From CAVSRC01 sp963785065 (lineage in GTDB: Bacteria > Pseudomonadota > Alphaproteobacteria > Rhizobiales > Kaistiaceae): 64,000 bases of DNA. Shown piece after piece: positions 8,188-16,616 of this stretch (positions are counted from its first letter, which is position 1; every line of letters starts with the position of its first letter). The position numbers were made by a program, and so were the translations under genes. A model generated the notes under the pieces. That model was not told the origin of the DNA. It did no database searches and worked only from the letters and a program-made list of their open reading frames with translations. The DNA lies in NCBI GenBank assembly GCA_963785065.1, contig CAWATX010000004.1, positions 620,001 through 684,000 of the forward strand, read 5' to 3'.

Positions 8188-9207
8188 ATGCCTTTGAACC
8201 TTCCGACCGGGCCTCAATTGCGTCTTCTGGCGATCGCCGGTCTCGTGCTGGGGCTCGCCTCGTGCAGCAGCTTCAGCGACATGTTCAATTCTGGCGGCTC
8301 CAAGGTCACCGGGCCCCCCGTCACCGGCAACACCCAGATGCCGGATATCCCGACGCTCAACAAAAGCGCCAGCTCGATCGCCGTCCTGGTGAACGAGGTT
8401 CCGATCACCCACTACGACATCAGCCAGCGTCAAAAGCTTATGGCGCTGGGCGGCGCCAAGACCAGCACCAAGATCGCCACCGACGAGCTGATCGACGAGA
8501 CGCTGGAGATGTACGAGGCGAAGAAGCGCGGCGTGCGGGCGCCGGATGCCCAGGTCGACGGCGCCTTTGCCTCGATCGGGCAGAGCCTCAAGATGACTCC
8601 GGACCAGTTGACCAAAGCGCTGGCGGCGCGTGGCATCGATGCGGCGACGCTCAAACAGCGCCTGCGGGCCCAGTTGACCTGGCAATATCTGGTGCAGAGG
8701 CGCACTCAGGCGAAGGCGCTGGTGAAGTCCCAGGACGTGGCCAGTGCGATCATCGCCAAGGGCAACCCGACCGAGATGATGCTCAACGAATACATGTTGC
8801 AGCAGATCGTCTTCATCGTGCCGAAGGGCTCGTCGCCCTCGCTCTATGCCCAGCGGCGGCGCGAGGCCGAGCAGTTCCGCCAGCGCTTCCAGGGCTGCGA
8901 CAACAGCCTGGCGCAGGCGCAGAAGCTGCGCGGCGTCGTGGTCAAGGACATCGGCCGGCGCGACGCCACCCAGCTGCACGGGGCCGAGGGCGACGATATC
9001 CAGAAGACGGCCGCAGGCAAGACGGCGCCGCCCTATCAGATGGATGAGGGCGTCGAGCTTATTGCGGTGTGTTCGATCAAGCAGGTGAAGAGCCAGGCGG
9101 CGGCACGGGCCGAGGTCACCAACCAGCTCTACGGCCAGCAGGCCAAGACCCTCGGCAAGGACTATCTGGACGAATTGCACAAGGCTGCCATCATCGAATA
9201 TCGCTAG
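8188..9207 (+). CDS. SurA-like periplasmic chaperone lipoprotein
   Basis: A 339-residue exported protein in the position of surA, between lptD and pdxA. From the ATG at 8188 the N-terminus is a lipoprotein signal ending in the lipobox LASC, so it is probably anchored by a lipid rather than free in the periplasm. Residues about 65-200 match the SurA N-terminal chaperone domain: a short strand SIAVLVNEVPITHYDI, then helices with TDELIDETLEMYEAKKRGV. The remainder sits where the parvulin isomerase domain should be (QQIVFIVPKGS through ELIAVCSIK) but is degenerate. Isomerase activity is therefore doubtful. A chaperone for LptD and other barrel proteins is the likely role. Confidence 0.75.
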   Translation: MPLNLPTGPQLRLLAIAGLVLGLASCSSFSDMFNSGGSKVTGPPVTGNTQMPDIPTLNKSASSIAVLVNEVPITHYDISQRQKLMALGGAKTSTKIATDELIDETLEMYEAKKRGVRAPDAQVDGAFASIGQSLKMTPDQLTKALAARGIDAATLKQRLRAQLTWQYLVQRRTQAKALVKSQDVASAIIAKGNPTEMMLNEYMLQQIVFIVPKGSSPSLYAQRRREAEQFRQRFQGCDNSLAQAQKLRGVVVKDIGRRDATQLHGAEGDDIQKTAAGKTAPPYQMDEGVELIAVCSIKQVKSQAAARAEVTNQLYGQQAKTLGKDYLDELHKAAIIEYR

Positions 9208-9234
9208 GGCAGCCTGGGCGAAGGGGCACCGGGG

Positions 9235-10248
9235 ATGCTACCGCCACTTGCCCTCACCATGGGGGAGCCGTCCGGCATCGGACCGGACATCACCATTGCC
9301 GCATGGCTCAGACGAAACGAGCTGGCGTTGCCGGCGTTCTATTGCCTGGCCGACGAGACTGTGCTCGTCGAGCGTGCGGCGATGCTCGGCGTCGCCTGTC
9401 CTGTCGAGGTCGTCACGGCGACCGCTGCCGCCGACTGTTTTGACCGTGCCCTGCCTGTCGTGCAGCTGGAGGCGCCGGTCCGGGCCGTGGTCGGCTCGCC
9501 GGATCCGGCCAACGCCCAGGCGGTCATCGAGGCGATTGCGCGGGCCGCCGGCGACGTGCGTGCCGGCTTCGCCGCGGCGATGGTCACCAATCCGATCAAC
9601 AAGAAGGTTCTCTACGACGCCGGCTTCAGCCATCCCGGCCATACCGAATTTCTCGGCACCATGTCGGCGGCATGGACCGGAGAGCCGGGCCGGCCGGTGA
9701 TGATGCTGGCCAGCCCCGAGCTGAAGGCGGTGCCGGTGACCATCCACATCCCGCTGCGCGACGTCGCCACGACGCTCAGTGAACGCCTGATCGTCGATAC
9801 GGGCCGCATCGTCGCCGATGCGCTGAGACGCCGCTTCGCGGTGACCAACCCGCGCCTGGCGGTCGCCGGCATCAACCCGCATGCCGGCGAAAGCGGCTCG
9901 ATCGGCGACGAGGACGAGCGCATCGTGCGCCCGGCGGTGGCGGTGCTGCGGGCCGAGGGCATCGAGGCGCGCGGGCCCCTGCCCGCCGACACGCTGTTCC
10001 ACCCGGCGGCGCGGAAGAACTACGACGCGGTGCTGTGCATGTATCACGATCAGGCGCTGATCCCGGCCAAGACGCTCGCCTTCGACCATGGCGTCAACAT
10101 CACGCTCGGGCTCGCCTTCGTGCGCACCTCCCCGGACCACGGCACGGCCCTCGACATCGCGGGCAGCGGCCGGGCAGACCCGGCGAGCCTCGCCGCGGCG
10201 CTGCGCATGGCAGCGCAGTTGAGGCAGAACGAACTTCTCGCCGGATGA
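9235..10248 (+). CDS. pdxA: 4-hydroxythreonine-4-phosphate dehydrogenase
   Basis: PdxA (337 residues) oxidises 4-phosphohydroxy-L-threonine in the DXP-dependent pyridoxal phosphate pathway, using NAD and a bound divalent metal. Diagnostic stretches are LALTMGEPSGIGPDI at the start, VTNPINKKVLYDAGF, GHTEFLG, MMLASPELKAVPVT, INPHAGESG, MYHDQALIPAKTLAFDHGVN with metal-binding histidines, and RTSPDHGTALDIAGSG near the end. Length matches the family. It lies 27 bases after the surA-like gene, and its stop overlaps the rsmA start (ATGA), the common surA-pdxA-rsmA order. Confidence 0.94.
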   Translation: MLPPLALTMGEPSGIGPDITIAAWLRRNELALPAFYCLADETVLVERAAMLGVACPVEVVTATAAADCFDRALPVVQLEAPVRAVVGSPDPANAQAVIEAIARAAGDVRAGFAAAMVTNPINKKVLYDAGFSHPGHTEFLGTMSAAWTGEPGRPVMMLASPELKAVPVTIHIPLRDVATTLSERLIVDTGRIVADALRRRFAVTNPRLAVAGINPHAGESGSIGDEDERIVRPAVAVLRAEGIEARGPLPADTLFHPAARKNYDAVLCMYHDQALIPAKTLAFDHGVNITLGLAFVRTSPDHGTALDIAGSGRADPASLAAALRMAAQLRQNELLAG

Positions 10249-11087
10249 CGGCGATCGACGACCTGCCGCCGCTGCGCGAGGTCATCGCCCGCCACGAGAT
10301 CAGTGCCCGCAAGGGCCTCGGCCAGAACTTCCTGCTCGATCTCAACCTGACGGCGCGCATCGCCCGCGCCTCGGGGCCGCTTGCCGGGGCGACCGTGGTC
10401 GAGGTCGGCCCCGGCCCCGGCGGCCTCACCCGTGCGCTGCTTGCCGAGGGCGCATCCCATGTCGTTGCCATCGAGCGCGACCGGCGCTGCATCGCCGCGC
10501 TGGAGGAGATCGCGGCGGCGGCGCCGGGGCGCCTCACCATCGTCAATGCCGACGCGCTCGCGGTCGATATGGCGGCGCTCGCCGCGGCGCCGGCCCGCAT
10601 CGTTGCCAACCTGCCCTACAACGTCGCCACGCCGCTGCTCGTCGGCTGGCTGAAAGCCGAACCCTGGCCGCCGTGGTACGAATCGATGACGTTGATGTTC
10701 CAGCGCGAGGTGGCAGAGCGCATCGTCGCCGGGCCAGGCTCCAAGACCTACGGCCGTCTCGGCGTGCTTGCCGGCTGGCGCAGCCAGACTGAGATTCTGT
10801 TCGACGTCTCGCCGCGCGCCTTCACGCCGCCGCCCAAGGTCACCTCGTCGGTGGTGCGGCTGACACCGCGCGCCGCGCCGCTTGCCTGTGCCCCCCAAAT
10901 GCTCGAACGGGTGACCGCGGCGGCCTTCGGCCAGCGGCGGAAAATGCTGCGCCAGAGCCTGAAGACGCTCGGGCTCGACGTCCAGTACCTGCTCGCGCAA
11001 GCCGGCATCGACGAAACGCTGCGCGCCGAGCAGATCGATATCGCCGGCTTCGTCGCCCTGGCAAACGCTGCCGCGGCTGCGGGCTAG
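10245..11087 (+). CDS. rsmA: 16S rRNA dimethyladenosine transferase
   Basis: RsmA/KsgA (280 residues) dimethylates two adjacent adenosines in the 3' hairpin of 16S rRNA late in small-subunit assembly. The sequence has KGLGQNFLLD, the SAM-binding VVEVGPGPGGLTRALL, acidic AIERD, NADAL, and the catalytic NLPYNVATPLL, then the C-terminal domain with FTPPPKVTSSVVRL and QRRKMLRQSLK. The start ATG overlaps the pdxA stop. Its TAG stop and the convergent gmk stop share a CTAG tetranucleotide (11084-11087), so the two genes meet with no spacer. Confidence 0.95.
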   Translation: MTAIDDLPPLREVIARHEISARKGLGQNFLLDLNLTARIARASGPLAGATVVEVGPGPGGLTRALLAEGASHVVAIERDRRCIAALEEIAAAAPGRLTIVNADALAVDMAALAAAPARIVANLPYNVATPLLVGWLKAEPWPPWYESMTLMFQREVAERIVAGPGSKTYGRLGVLAGWRSQTEILFDVSPRAFTPPPKVTSSVVRLTPRAAPLACAPQMLERVTAAAFGQRRKMLRQSLKTLGLDVQYLLAQAGIDETLRAEQIDIAGFVALANAAAAAG

Positions 11088-11737
11088 TCCATTTTCTTGA
11101 GGTCGGCCAAGAGCTTGGCCACGAACTTTTCGAGGTCGGGGCGATAGACTCGCTTCAGCCGCTCGGCCGTCAGAATGGAGCGCAGGCGGGCAAAGCTCTT
11201 GTCGAGGTCGCGGTTGACCAGGACATAGTCGTACTCGGTCCAGTGCGGCACTTCCGCCGCCGCATTGTGCAGCCGCCTGGCGATCACCGTGTCGCTGTCC
11301 TCGGCCCGCCGCTCGAGGCGCGTCTTCAGTTCCTTGGCGGACGGCGGCAGCACGAAGACGCTGACCACGTCGGAACGCATGCTCTCATAGAGCTGCAGCG
11401 TCCCCTGCCAATCGATGTCGAAGAGCACGTCGCGGCCGACCGCGAGCGCCGCCTCCACGGGCGCGCGCGGCGTGCCATAGAGATTGCCGTGGACCTCGGC
11501 CCATTCGAGCAGGTCGCCAGCGTCGCGCATCACCTCGAACTGCCGCCGGGTGACGAAAAGATAGTGGACACCATCGATCTCGCTGGCACGGCGTGTCCGC
11601 GTGGTCACCGATATCGACAGGCTCACCCCCTCCTCCTGCTCCAGCAGGTTGCGCGTCAGCGTCGTCTTGCCCGCGCCCGAGGGCGAGGAGACCACCAGCA
11701 TGATGCCGCGCCGGGCAATATCGCGTTGCCTGGTCAT
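11084..11737 (-). CDS. gmk: Guanylate kinase
   Basis: Guanylate kinase (217 residues) phosphorylates GMP to GDP. The P-loop SSPSGAGKTTL lies about residues 17-27, after an N-terminal extension RQRDIARRGIM. The GMP-binding stretch SVTTRTRRASEIDGVHYLF and the LID/catalytic region (FDIDWQGTLQL, FVLPPSAKELKTRLERR) follow. The start ATG overlaps the stop of the yicC-family gene (ATGA), a widely conserved yicC-gmk pairing. It also fits functionally with guaA, guaB and purF elsewhere in the window. Confidence 0.95.
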   Translation of the reverse strand: MTRQRDIARRGIMLVVSSPSGAGKTTLTRNLLEQEEGVSLSISVTTRTRRASEIDGVHYLFVTRRQFEVMRDAGDLLEWAEVHGNLYGTPRAPVEAALAVGRDVLFDIDWQGTLQLYESMRSDVVSVFVLPPSAKELKTRLERRAEDSDTVIARRLHNAAAEVPHWTEYDYVLVNRDLDKSFARLRSILTAERLKRVYRPDLEKFVAKLLADLKKMD

Positions 11738-12621
11738 TCGACGTTCTGCACCTGCTCGCGCAACTGGTCGACCACCGCCTTCATCTCCAGGCCGATCGCC
11801 GTCAGCGCCCGGTCGTTCGACTTGGAGCAGAGCGTGTTGACCTCGCGGTTGAATTCCTGCGCCAGAAAGTCGAGGCGGCGGCCGACCGCGGCATCGCTGG
11901 CAAGCAGTTCTCGCGCGGCGGCGATATGGGCATAGAGGCGGTCGAGCTCCTCACGGATGTCGGCGCGCGTGGCCAGCAGCACAGCTTCCTGATGCAGCCG
12001 GTCGGGATCGAGCCCCGGTGCGGCGTCGAGGAGCGCCGTCACTTGCTCGACAAGACGGGCGCGGATGGCCTTCGGTGTGCGCGCGGGAGACGCCTCGGCG
12101 GCGCGGGCGAGGCGCTCCAGCTCATCGAGGCGCGTGGTGAGCACCGCGGCAATGGCCGCCCCCTCGCGCGTACGCATGGCAATCAGATCGGCGACGGCCC
12201 GGTCGAGATCGGCGATGAGGTGCCCGGAAAGCGCGGTCCGGGTGGCCTCGTCGGGGTCGCTCTCGACCGTCTCGAGGACGCCACGAATGGCCAGGATCCC
12301 GTCGAGCGTCGGCGGCGCGGCCGCCACCTTGGCCCCCACCCGCTCCATGGCGGCGATCACCTCGGCAAGCACCTCCTCGTTGATGTGGACGCGGCCCGTG
12401 CCGGCCTCGTGCTGGGCGGCAAGTCCGGCCTGCACATTGCCGCGGGCAAGGCCGGCAGCGATGCGCTCGCGGGCGGCCGGCTCGACATGGTCGAAGCCCG
12501 GCGGCAGCCGCAGGCGGATGTCGAGGCCCTTGCCGTTGACGCTGCGCACTTCCCAGGTCCAGCGGTAGCCTTCCCCTGCCCCGTCAACGCGGGCGAAGCC
12601 GGTCATGCTGCAAAGAGGCAT
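11734..12621 (-). CDS. YicC/YloC family endoribonuclease
   Basis: A 295-residue member of the YicC family. The E. coli member was long uncharacterised and is now described as an endoribonuclease acting with PNPase in RNA turnover. I choose the ATG at 12619-12621 because MPLCSMTGFARVDG matches the family opening. An upstream ATG would add 16 atypical residues. Other landmarks are the WEVRSVNGKGLDIRLRLP stretch (about 25-42) and the C-terminal signature GRRLDFLAQEFNREVNTLCSKS, the DUF1732 region. It is coupled to gmk by an ATGA overlap. Confidence 0.88.
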   Translation of the reverse strand: MPLCSMTGFARVDGAGEGYRWTWEVRSVNGKGLDIRLRLPPGFDHVEPAARERIAAGLARGNVQAGLAAQHEAGTGRVHINEEVLAEVIAAMERVGAKVAAAPPTLDGILAIRGVLETVESDPDEATRTALSGHLIADLDRAVADLIAMRTREGAAIAAVLTTRLDELERLARAAEASPARTPKAIRARLVEQVTALLDAAPGLDPDRLHQEAVLLATRADIREELDRLYAHIAAARELLASDAAVGRRLDFLAQEFNREVNTLCSKSNDRALTAIGLEMKAVVDQLREQVQNVE

Positions 12622-12746
12622 CGTCGGTCCCTGGTCCGTCCCAGCCAGAATCGCTTCGGCACCGGTCACAGCGCCAGACGCATATGAGCCGCCCGGTGGC
12701 GCCGGTTCAAGGGCAAGTCTTGCGAGATTGCCGGGGAGCCCGGCGA

Positions 12747-13994
12747 TTATTGGCCGTTCGCCTTCGACGTCGGCGAAAGGGCGAGCGGCGCGGCGGCGCT
12801 GCCGTCGCCGCCTGTGTCCGCTCCGGCTTCGCCGTCCGCCGCCTTGGCGGCGGCCTTGCTGGCGTTGAAGTCGCGCCAGCGGGCAACGTTGCGCAGGTGG
12901 TCCTCGTAGGTCTGGGCGAAGGCGTGGCCGCCGGAGCCATCGGCGACGAAGTAGAGGTCGCGCGTGCGCGACGGATTTGCGACCGCCTCGAGCGAGGCGC
13001 GGCCGGGATTGGCGATTGGCCCCGGCGGCAGCGCCGGTATGACGTAGGTGTTGTACGGCGTCGGCGTCTCGAGGTCCTTGCGGGTGAGCGTGAAATCAGC
13101 CGGACGGCCGGCGCCGCCGAACATGCCGTAGAGCACTGTCGGGTCAGACTGCAGGCGCATGTTCAGCTTCAGCCGGTTGATGAAGACCGCGGCCACGCGG
13201 CTGCGCTCGTCGGCAAGCGCTGTCTCCTTTTCGACGATCGAGGCCAAGGTGACCAGTTGGGCCGGCGTCTTGATCGGCAGGTCCGGCGCCCGCCGGCTCC
13301 ACACGTCGGCAAGTATCCGGTCGCGCTCACGCTGCATGCGATCGATGATGTCCTGACGCGTGTCGCCGCGCGTGAACTTGTAGGTCTCCGGCAGCAGGCT
13401 GCCTTCCGCCGGAACCGCCTTGATGTCGCCGGTGAGCACGTCGTCGGCCTTCAGGCGATCGACGATCTGCTGGCTGGTGAGCCCTTCCGGTATCGTCACC
13501 GAATAAAGGATGCCCTTGCCGGTCACCATGGTGTCCATGATGTCGCGCATGCTGGCATGGGCGGGGATCAGGTATTCGCCGGCCTTGAGGCTGGAGGTCT
13601 GGTTGCTCAGCCACACGCCGAAGACGAACAGCCACTTGGTATCGATGATGCCGTCCTTGACCAGTTCGTCGGCGATGGTGCTGAGGCCGCTGCCGTGGGT
13701 GACGGTGAAGGAGCGCGCCGAGTCGAGGCTGGCGGCGCTGTCGAAGCGCGCCTTGGCGAAGAAGACCCCGCCGCCGATGCCAAGGACGCCGATGACGATG
13801 ACGGTGATGACGAGATTGAGGAACACCACCACGGGGTGGCGAACGGCCCGCGAGCGCGGCGGCGGCGGCGGCACCGGCTCCGGCTGCAGCGCCTCCATGG
13901 GGCTGCGCGGCGCGGTGCGGCTGAGCGAGGAATGAAGCCGCGCCGACAACACCTCGGTGTCGTCGTTGTACGGCTCTCTCCTCAAGTCGACCAT
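12747..13994 (-). CDS. mltG: Endolytic transglycosylase MltG
   Basis: MltG (415 residues) is an inner-membrane lytic transglycosylase that cuts nascent peptidoglycan strands. From the ATG at 13992-13994 there is a Pro-rich cytoplasmic segment (PEPVPPPPPRSR), one membrane helix at about 60-80 (VVVFLNLVITVIVIG), a LysM-like region, and the YceG catalytic domain with LPETYKF, LASIVEKET containing the predicted catalytic glutamate, and MRLQSDPTVLYG. The C-terminal tail is Ala/Ser-rich. In-frame starts 20 residues earlier exist (ATG or alternative codons near 14054). fabF lies upstream in the same direction with 96 bases between. Confidence 0.92.
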   Translation of the reverse strand: MVDLRREPYNDDTEVLSARLHSSLSRTAPRSPMEALQPEPVPPPPPRSRAVRHPVVVFLNLVITVIVIGVLGIGGGVFFAKARFDSAASLDSARSFTVTHGSGLSTIADELVKDGIIDTKWLFVFGVWLSNQTSSLKAGEYLIPAHASMRDIMDTMVTGKGILYSVTIPEGLTSQQIVDRLKADDVLTGDIKAVPAEGSLLPETYKFTRGDTRQDIIDRMQRERDRILADVWSRRAPDLPIKTPAQLVTLASIVEKETALADERSRVAAVFINRLKLNMRLQSDPTVLYGMFGGAGRPADFTLTRKDLETPTPYNTYVIPALPPGPIANPGRASLEAVANPSRTRDLYFVADGSGGHAFAQTYEDHLRNVARWRDFNASKAAAKAADGEAGADTGGDGSAAAPLALSPTSKANGQ

Positions 13995-14090
13995 AGACTG
14001 CGGCTCTTTTCTGGCGCCCCGCGCCGTTGCGGGCAGGTCAGGCGACTGTAGCATCTATTGTGGCAAAAGCGGGATAGTCGAGGCGGCCGC

Positions 14091-15353
14091 TCAGGCATGG
14101 CGGCGCAACACCAGCGAGGCGTTGGTCCCGCCGAAACCGAATGAATTCGACAGCACGGTGTCGACCGTGCGCTTGCGCGCGGTGTGCGGCACCAGATCGA
14201 AGGCGGTCACCACCGAGGGGTTGTCGAGGTTGAGGGTCGGCGGCACCACATTGTCGCGGATCGCCAGCAGCGAGAAGATCGCCTCGATGGCGCCGGCGGC
14301 GCCGAGCAGATGTCCGGTGGCCGACTTGGTCGAGGACATGCTGATCCGGTTGGCGGCGTTGCCGGCCAGGCTTTCCACCGCCTTCAGCTCGATCTCGTCG
14401 CCGGTCTGGGTCGAAGTGCCGTGGGCGTTGATATAGTCGAGATCGCCGGCGGTGATGCCTGCCCGCTTGAGCGCCATCTCCATGCAGCGGCGGGCGCCGT
14501 CGCCATCAGGGGCCGGCGAGGTGATGTGGTAGGCATCGCCCGACAGCCCGTAGCCGATGACCTCGCCATAGATGCGGGCGCCACGCGCCAGAGCGTGCTC
14601 GCGCTCCTCGACCACGACGACGCCCGCCCCCTCGCCCATGACGAAGCCGTCGCGGTCGCGGTCATAGGGGCGCGAGGCGGCGGTCGGGCGGTCGTTGAAA
14701 TGGGTGGAGAGCGCCTTGGCGGCGGCGAAGCCGGCAATGGCGATTCGGCAGACCGGCAATTCCGCGCCGCCGGCAATCATCACGTCGGCATCACCGAGTG
14801 CGACCAGCCGGGCGGCATCGCCGATGGCGTGCGCTCCCGTCGAGCAGGCCGTCACCACCGCATGATTCGGCCCCTTGAGGCCGTGGCGGATCGACACCTG
14901 GCCCGAGGCAAGATTGATCAGACGGCCGGGAATGAAGAACGGGCTGACGCGCCGCGGGCCGCGGTCGCGCAGCGTATGGGCGGTTTCCTCGATGCCCTGC
15001 AGGCCACCGATGCCCGAACCGATGAGCACGCCGGTCGCCACCTGGTCGTCCTGGCTCGTCGGGTGCCAGCCGGAATCCTCGATCGCCTGGTCGGCAGCCG
15101 CCATGGCATAGACGATGAACGGATCGACCTTGCGGCTCTCCTTCGGCTCCATCCATTCGTCGGGATTGTACTTGCCGTCCGCCTTGGAGCCGGGCGGCAA
15201 CTGGCCGGCGATCTGGCAGGCCAGATCGTCAACCTCGAAATTTTCGATGCGGGCTATACCGCTCTGGCCAGCGAGGATGGCCGACCACGATGCATCGATG
15301 CCGCAGCCAAGCGGCGACACCATGCCTAGTCCGGTGACGACGACCCGTCTCAT
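14091..15353 (-). CDS. fabF: 3-oxoacyl-ACP synthase II
   Basis: FabF (KAS II, 420 residues) elongates acyl-ACP with malonyl-ACP in fatty acid synthesis. The Cys-His-His active site is visible: TACSTGAHAIG (Cys about 170), NAHGTSTQTGD (His about 310) and KSATGHLLGAAGAIE (His about 347). The closing motif NSFGFGGTNASLVL is also intact. The N-terminus RRVVVTGLGMVSPLG supports the ATG at 15351-15353. It follows acpP by 46 bases in the same direction, giving the common fabD-fabG-acpP-fabF block. Confidence 0.95.
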   Translation of the reverse strand: MRRVVVTGLGMVSPLGCGIDASWSAILAGQSGIARIENFEVDDLACQIAGQLPPGSKADGKYNPDEWMEPKESRKVDPFIVYAMAAADQAIEDSGWHPTSQDDQVATGVLIGSGIGGLQGIEETAHTLRDRGPRRVSPFFIPGRLINLASGQVSIRHGLKGPNHAVVTACSTGAHAIGDAARLVALGDADVMIAGGAELPVCRIAIAGFAAAKALSTHFNDRPTAASRPYDRDRDGFVMGEGAGVVVVEEREHALARGARIYGEVIGYGLSGDAYHITSPAPDGDGARRCMEMALKRAGITAGDLDYINAHGTSTQTGDEIELKAVESLAGNAANRISMSSTKSATGHLLGAAGAIEAIFSLLAIRDNVVPPTLNLDNPSVVTAFDLVPHTARKRTVDTVLSNSFGFGGTNASLVLRRHA

Positions 15354-15399
15354 GGGATGTTGCGACCCGCGCCCAAGGCAGTCGGGTCGATCGGGTCGC

Positions 15400-15636
15400 T
15401 CAGGCGGTGTTTTTTTCGAGGAAGGAGATGGCGTCGCCGACCGTCAGAATGGTTTCGGCCGCATCATCCGGAATCTCGACGCCGAATTCCTCCTCGAAGG
15501 CCATGACCAGTTCGACCGTATCGAGGCTGTCGGCGCCCAGATCGTCGATAAAGCTGGCGTTCTCGGTCACCTTCTCCGCGTCGACGCCGAGATGCTCGAC
15601 GACAATCTTCTTCACCCGTTCAGCGACATCGCTCAT
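15400..15636 (-). CDS. acpP: Acyl carrier protein
   Basis: AcpP, 78 residues and strongly acidic, carries growing acyl chains on a phosphopantetheine arm. The attachment serine is Ser37 in DDLGADSLDTVELVMA. I start it at the ATG at 15634-15636 (MSDVAERVKK), preceded by a GAAGAA ribosome-binding stretch. The open frame continues upstream but that part is low-quality sequence. It is flanked by fabG upstream (225 bases) and fabF downstream, all in one direction. Confidence 0.97.
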   Translation of the reverse strand: MSDVAERVKKIVVEHLGVDAEKVTENASFIDDLGADSLDTVELVMAFEEEFGVEIPDDAAETILTVGDAISFLEKNTA

Positions 15637-15861
15637 TTCTTCAGAACCTCGATTGCCCCAGAATTGCCTATCCGATGGACCCCTCGCCCGGCAAGGGATT
15701 GATGATCGCCTTGGTTCTCGGGACGGGGAAAACCGCAAGAAAACCGCCGCGCTTCCGGCACCGGCCGGTGGCCCGTAACACACTTTGCGGACCTTTGCCA
15801 GCCAACCAAATGGCCCCGTTTCCTCCCCGCTCACGGCCGGCGCATGTACCGCCCGCACCAC
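15637..15861. other. Gene-free spacer between fabG and acpP
   Basis: These 225 bases lie between the fabG stop and the acpP start. The open frame upstream of acpP has no recognisable protein features. This is the place for an acpP-specific promoter or an RNA processing site, which would fit the high ACP demand, but I see no convincing promoter. Confidence 0.4.
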
Positions 15862-16602
15862 TCATATCATGGCCATGCCGCCGTTGACGTGCAATGTCTG
15901 TCCGGTGACATAGGCTGCCTCGTCGGAGGCCAGGTAAACCACGGCCGAAGCGATCTCGTCGGGGGTGCCGAGACGGCGGGCGGGAACCCTCTCCATGATC
16001 ATGGCCTTCTGCTTCTCGTTGAGCGCATCGGTCATCGCCGAGGCGGTGAAGCCGGGCGCGACGCAATTGACCGTGACGTTGCGGCTGGCGATTTCGGCAG
16101 CCAGCGACTTGGTCATGCCGATGAGGCCCGCCTTGGAGGCGGCATAGTTGCCCTGGCCGGCATTGCCGGTGACGCCAACCACCGAGGTTATCGAGATGAT
16201 GCGGCCGGCGCGCCGGCGCATCATGGCGCGCAGCACCGCGCGCGACAGGCGCATCGCCGACGTCAGGTTGACCATCAGCACCGCGTCCCAGTCCTCGTCG
16301 TTCATGCGCGCGAACAGCATGTCGCGGGTGATGCCGGCATTGTTGACCAGAATGTCGATCTCGCCGCCGAGTGCCTCTTCCGCCTGCGGCACCAGCTGCT
16401 CAACTTGTTCGGCATTGCCGAGATCGCATGGCAGCACGGCTGAGCGATCGCCAAGTTCCGTGGCTAGCGCATCGAGCGCGTCGCGGCGCGTGCCCGACAG
16501 GCCGACGATGGCGCCCTGCCGGTGCAGGCCACGGGCGATGGCGCCGCCAATGGCGCCGCTGGCGCCCGTTACCAAGGCACGTTTGTCGGTCAGTTCGAAC
16601 AT
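15862..16602 (-). CDS. fabG: 3-oxoacyl-ACP reductase
   Basis: FabG (246 residues) reduces 3-oxoacyl-ACP with NADPH in fatty acid elongation. It is a classical short-chain dehydrogenase: cofactor motif TGASGAIGGAIA (about 13-24), NNAGITRD, the catalytic serine in ISITSVVG, the YAASKAG Tyr/Lys pair, and the C-terminal GQTLHVNGGMAM. A GGACGGAAAG stretch precedes the ATG at 16600-16602. It sits 14 bases after fabD and upstream of acpP, which supports FabG over a generic SDR. Confidence 0.95.
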   Translation of the reverse strand: MFELTDKRALVTGASGAIGGAIARGLHRQGAIVGLSGTRRDALDALATELGDRSAVLPCDLGNAEQVEQLVPQAEEALGGEIDILVNNAGITRDMLFARMNDEDWDAVLMVNLTSAMRLSRAVLRAMMRRRAGRIISITSVVGVTGNAGQGNYAASKAGLIGMTKSLAAEIASRNVTVNCVAPGFTASAMTDALNEKQKAMIMERVPARRLGTPDEIASAVVYLASDEAAYVTGQTLHVNGGMAMI

Positions 16603-16616
16603 CTTTCCGTCCTTCC

